From CAYNFT01 sp964396535 (lineage in GTDB: Bacteria; Chloroflexota; Dehalococcoidia; Dehalococcoidales; UBA2162), in contig CAYNFT010000086.1 of the NCBI GenBank assembly GCA_964396535.1, positions 1 through 8,228 on the forward strand: DNA of 8,228 nt, given 5' to 3'. A program made the translations under genes and the position numbers. Positions within the stretch are counted from its first letter, which is position 1. Each line of letters opens with the position of its first letter. Below the pieces are notes generated by a model. It saw nothing but the letters and a program-made list of their open reading frames with translations. It was not told the DNA's origin and searched no databases. Positions 5,463 to 8,228 of the stretch are shown here, piece by piece.

Positions 5463-6020
5463 ATGGCTAGCGAGACTTTACAGAATATTGAAGAAAAGAT
5501 GCAGAAGACAGCCGAGGGTTTGAAGAAGGAATTAGCCACTATCCGCACTGGACGTGCCACACCCACCTTAATAGAACATATCAAAGTAGACTACGCTGGG
5601 GTAGCTACTCCACTTAATCAAGTCGCTGGCATTTCTGTGCCTGATGCAAGACTCCTCGTCATCCAACCCTGGGATAAAAGCAGCATACGTAATATAGAGA
5701 AGGCTATCCTGACATCTGACCTTGGGCTAAATCCAGTGAGTGATGGTAATGTAATCCGAATAAATATCCCACTACTCTCCGAGGAGCGACGACGGGAGCT
5801 AATTAAGGTAGTACGCAGGAGAGTTGAAGAAAGAAGAGTAACAGTACGCAACCTGAGGCGTGAAGCTATGAATGAACTGAAAGAACTGGAGAGAGATAAA
5901 GATATATCACAGGATGAAAATAAGCGTACCTTAGACCAGTTACAAAAGCTTACTGATATCTTCATAGCCAGTATCGAGCAAACGGGACAGGATAAAGAAG
6001 CAGAGCTAATGCAGGTCTAG
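5463..6020 (+). CDS. frr: Ribosome recycling factor
   Basis: With EF-G it splits the post-termination ribosome so subunits can be reused. The 185-residue length equals the E. coli protein. The start of helix 1 carries the conserved LATIRTGRATPTLIEHIKVDYAG block (24-46). GISVPDARLLVIQPWDKSSI (56-75) and IRINIPLLSEERRRELIK (98-115) follow, and VRNLRREAMNELK (128-140) includes Arg132, the residue known to be essential in E. coli RRF. The start ATG lies 4 nt after the pyrH stop and has no clear Shine-Dalgarno, so translation is probably coupled to pyrH. Confidence 0.98.
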   Translation: MASETLQNIEEKMQKTAEGLKKELATIRTGRATPTLIEHIKVDYAGVATPLNQVAGISVPDARLLVIQPWDKSSIRNIEKAILTSDLGLNPVSDGNVIRINIPLLSEERRRELIKVVRRRVEERRVTVRNLRREAMNELKELERDKDISQDENKRTLDQLQKLTDIFIASIEQTGQDKEAELMQV

Positions 6021-6039
6021 TCCTGATTAGAATGGCAAA

Positions 6040-6759
6040 ATGATGGCTACCACATCAACTATAAAAAAATTTGCCCAGCTCCCCAACCATATAGCTATTG
6101 TGCCCGATGGTAATGGTAGGTGGGCAGAACGGCGTGGGCTACCCAGACTTGATGGCCACCAGGTTGGAGCAGAAAACATGCACCGCATGGTTCAATACCT
6201 CAACGAATACCCAATAAAATATGTAACGCTTTACGGTTTCTCCACAGAAAACTGGAGCCGTCCGGAGGAAGAGGTGAAGGGTTTGTTCCAGCTACTAACG
6301 GAGTTCATAGAAAAAACTGCCTCTGAAATTCATCAGAAAGGCATCAAGCTCCGTCACCTTGGGCGGCTTGATGAACTCCCAGAAGGTTTACAGCTAGCAA
6401 TAAATGAAGCCGTAGAATTAACTAAAAACAATACCAGGATGACACTCAGTGTTGCCTTTAACTATGGGGGACGCACTGAAATCATAGACGCAGTGCGCCA
6501 TCTCGTAGCTGAAGGCGTTGCTCCTCAAAATATAGACGAGGAGCTGTTTGCTAGCTATCTTTATACTGCCGGTTTACCTGATGTTGACCTGCTAATTCGC
6601 ACTGGCGATGAGACCCGCCTTAGTAATTTCCTGATATGGCAAACAACCTACAGTGAATACCACTTCACCAAAGTCCTGTGGCCTGACTTTGGCAAGAAAG
6701 ATATAGACAAAGCGCTACTATCCTATAGCCGGAGACGAAGGCGCTTTGGTGGGCTATAG
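6040..6759 (+). CDS. uppS: Isoprenyl transferase / undecaprenyl diphosphate synthase
   Basis: A cis-prenyltransferase that adds isopentenyl diphosphate units to farnesyl diphosphate, making the C55 lipid carrier for cell-wall polymers; membrane-associated. At 239 residues the size is normal. The catalytic Asp is D23 in HIAIVPDGNGRWA (17-29), where most homologues have MDGNGRWA. GH (39-40), TLYGFSTENWSRP (63-75) and SVAFNYGGRTEIIDA (137-151) follow. The diphosphate- and magnesium-binding end is IRTGDETRLSNFLIWQ (186-201), with R187 and R193, then E206 in TYSEYHF. Whether it makes exactly C55 cannot be read from sequence. Two consecutive ATGs (6040, 6043) could start it, neither with a clear Shine-Dalgarno; a three-codon ORF (6032-6043) overlaps the first. 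It sits 19 nt after frr and 15 nt before cdsA. Confidence 0.96.
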   Translation: MMATTSTIKKFAQLPNHIAIVPDGNGRWAERRGLPRLDGHQVGAENMHRMVQYLNEYPIKYVTLYGFSTENWSRPEEEVKGLFQLLTEFIEKTASEIHQKGIKLRHLGRLDELPEGLQLAINEAVELTKNNTRMTLSVAFNYGGRTEIIDAVRHLVAEGVAPQNIDEELFASYLYTAGLPDVDLLIRTGDETRLSNFLIWQTTYSEYHFTKVLWPDFGKKDIDKALLSYSRRRRRFGGL

Positions 6760-6774
6760 TCCCAGTTAATAGTA

Positions 6775-7611
6775 ATGCTCAAGAAAAGGGTCATAACCGC
6801 ACTGTGGGGTATTCCTCTCATAATTGCCGCCGTCTGGTTTGAGAAGCCATTACCCTGGTTTACTGTATTGATAGCTGTCTGGGGGGTATTGGCTGTCTTT
6901 GAATTCTACCGGCTGGTGGCTGCCTCTAATGTGCCACCACTCACCTACTTCGGACTGGTCTGGACCCTCCTCTTCATCCTTAGTCGCAATTCAGATTTGC
7001 TATCTGTCCTTGAACCTCACTTTGACCTTAGCCTGCTTATGCCGCTTCTATTAACCTCATCATTGGTACTACCTCTAATCTGGCTCCTCACGCTCTTGCA
7101 GAAGGAGGGAGCTTTTGCCAGCTGGGTATGGACAGTAGCTGGTATTCTCTATGTAGGGTGGCTACTAGGTTATCTGGTGGCACTAAGAGACCTGGATGAT
7201 GGCAGAAATTGGGTATTCTTTGCCCTATTCATTACCTTTGCTTCTGACACGGCCGCCTTTTTCACTGGTAGAGCACTGGGTCGGCATAAACTTGCTCCGC
7301 ATATCAGTCCGGGCAAGACCTGGGAAGGAGCCACTGGTGGAATCCTTGGCGCTGTCATTGTTAGCCTGTTCTTCATTCTACCCACACCACTCTCCCTCCC
7401 TCTTACCTGGTGGCAGGCAGCACTTCTGGGCTTACTGGTCAGCATCTTTGGTCAGCTTGGCGACCTTGCCGAGTCCCTATTCAAACGTAATATGGGAGTA
7501 AAAGATTCAGGCAGCCTAATCCCGGGGCATGGCGGGTTCCTTGACCGCATGGACAGCATTGTCTTCGCTGGCATAGTGGTATACTATTATGTTGTATGGG
7601 TAATACAATAA
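6775..7611 (+). CDS. cdsA: Phosphatidate cytidylyltransferase (CDP-diacylglycerol synthase)
   Basis: An integral membrane enzyme that makes CDP-diacylglycerol from phosphatidic acid and CTP, the precursor of bacterial phospholipids. The 278 residues contain about seven or eight hydrophobic spans, starting with residues 8-22 and ending with 261-277. Conserved blocks are FASDTAAFFTGRALGRHKLAP (155-175), ISPGKTWEGATGG (177-189) and the full family signature at 234-260: SLFKRN, then KDSGSLIPGHGG, then LDRMDS, with the KD, HGG and DRMD residues all present. The ATG at 6775 follows uppS by 15 nt without an obvious ribosome binding site. Its 3' end overlaps dxr by 16 nt. Confidence 0.97.
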   Translation: MLKKRVITALWGIPLIIAAVWFEKPLPWFTVLIAVWGVLAVFEFYRLVAASNVPPLTYFGLVWTLLFILSRNSDLLSVLEPHFDLSLLMPLLLTSSLVLPLIWLLTLLQKEGAFASWVWTVAGILYVGWLLGYLVALRDLDDGRNWVFFALFITFASDTAAFFTGRALGRHKLAPHISPGKTWEGATGGILGAVIVSLFFILPTPLSLPLTWWQAALLGLLVSIFGQLGDLAESLFKRNMGVKDSGSLIPGHGGFLDRMDSIVFAGIVVYYYVVWVIQ

Positions 7612-8228
7612 AGCAATTAGCTATCCTGGGTTCGACCGGCTCAATAGGACAGCAGACGCTTGAGGTGGTCCGTGCCCTACCCCATCGGTTTCAGGTAGTG
7701 GGGTTGGCGGCCGGGAAGAACACAAACTTACTTACCAAACAAATCAATGAATTCAAACCGAGATTCGTCTATCATCAAGGAAAAGGGGGGCAGCTTCCTC
7801 AGGTCAGTGCCGATTATGAACTGCTTTCGCTGGAAGACATTGCCTGCCATACTCAGGTTGACACTGTTGTTATAGCTACTTCAGGAAAAGCAGGACTGAA
7901 CGCAACACTGGCTGCGGTCAGAGCCGGCAAAAATGTTGCCCTGGCCAATAAGGAATCATTGGTCATGGCTGGAGAGATTATCACCAGTGAGGCTAAGCTA
8001 AATGCTGCCCGGATTCTGCCCATTGATAGCGAGCATAGCGCTATATGGCAGTGCCTGAGAGGTGAGACACTGCCGGCAGCCCGGCTGATTCTGACTGCCT
8101 CAGGAGGGCCATTCCGCGGTTACTCACCAGCACAGCTAAACAAGGTTACCGCTGAGCAGGCTCTGAAACACCCCTCATGGCAGATGGGAAGAAAGGTTAC
8201 TATTGATTCAGCTACCCTGATGAACAAG
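7596..8228 (+). CDS. dxr: 1-deoxy-D-xylulose 5-phosphate reductoisomerase (partial, C-terminus off the right edge)
   Basis: Converts DXP to MEP with NADPH and a divalent metal, the second step of the non-mevalonate isoprenoid pathway; cytoplasmic. The window holds the first 211 codons of a protein usually near 380-400 residues, in one open frame to the edge. The NADPH-binding motif LAILGSTGSIGQQTLEVV (8-25) is at the N-terminus. VALANKESLVMAG (114-126) and PIDSEHSAIWQ (142-152) follow, the latter with metal ligands D144 and E146. TASGGPFRGYS (167-177) and the run HPSWQMGRKVTIDSATLMNK (192-211) include conserved active-site residues. The third metal ligand Glu lies beyond the edge. The ATG at 7596 lies inside cdsA and overlaps it by 16 nt, so translation is probably coupled. 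Its product pathway supplies the isoprenoids used by UppS. Confidence 0.97.
   Translation, partial: MGNTIKQLAILGSTGSIGQQTLEVVRALPHRFQVVGLAAGKNTNLLTKQINEFKPRFVYHQGKGGQLPQVSADYELLSLEDIACHTQVDTVVIATSGKAGLNATLAAVRAGKNVALANKESLVMAGEIITSEAKLNAARILPIDSEHSAIWQCLRGETLPAARLILTASGGPFRGYSPAQLNKVTAEQALKHPSWQMGRKVTIDSATLMNK

Noticed and set aside
3917..5584. Minus-strand frames under rpsB, tsf and pyrH (for example 3917-4210, 5098-5439, 5366-5584)
   Set aside because: They are antisense to strongly conserved genes and have no motifs of their own.

Overview
The window looks like a piece of a bacterial chromosome, most likely from an uncultured member of the Dehalococcoidia (Chloroflexota). This placement is inference. 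It rests on an NrpR-type nitrogen regulator, a family typical of methanogenic archaea that in bacteria I know mainly from Dehalococcoides relatives. It also rests on a short Thermus-like EF-Ts and the conserved order rpsB-tsf-pyrH-frr-uppS-cdsA-dxr. All genes are tightly packed, with no mobile elements, RNA genes, CRISPR arrays or clear intrinsic terminators visible.

Left half (1-3217, minus strand): a three-gene operon read leftwards. It encodes an NrpR-like repressor, then HisF (histidine biosynthesis), then an FMN-dependent glutamate-synthase-like protein with an N-terminal four-cysteine motif. The last gene runs off the left edge. Gaps of 9 and 18 nt with good Shine-Dalgarno sites point to one transcript.

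Centre (3218-3397): a divergent intergenic region of 180 bp. It holds a near-consensus sigma-70 promoter for nrpR, with a 19-bp palindrome over its predicted start point. It also holds an extended -10 promoter for the rpsB operon, with a separate TAGCTA-N5-TAGCTA palindrome over its predicted start point. Neither palindrome matches the archaeal NrpR operator GGAA-N6-TTCC.

Right half (3398-8228, plus strand): a growth operon. It encodes ribosomal protein S2, elongation factor Ts, UMP kinase, ribosome recycling factor, undecaprenyl diphosphate synthase, CDP-diacylglycerol synthase and the start of DXP reductoisomerase. Dxr feeds the isoprenoid pathway that supplies UppS, and UppS and CdsA serve envelope and phospholipid synthesis. 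Translation and envelope growth are therefore tied to one promoter.

The most interesting part is the centre and the nrpR operon: a nitrogen-sensing repressor, probably autoregulated through a non-canonical operator, in front of two genes linked to glutamine or glutamate metabolism and back to back with the core translation operon.
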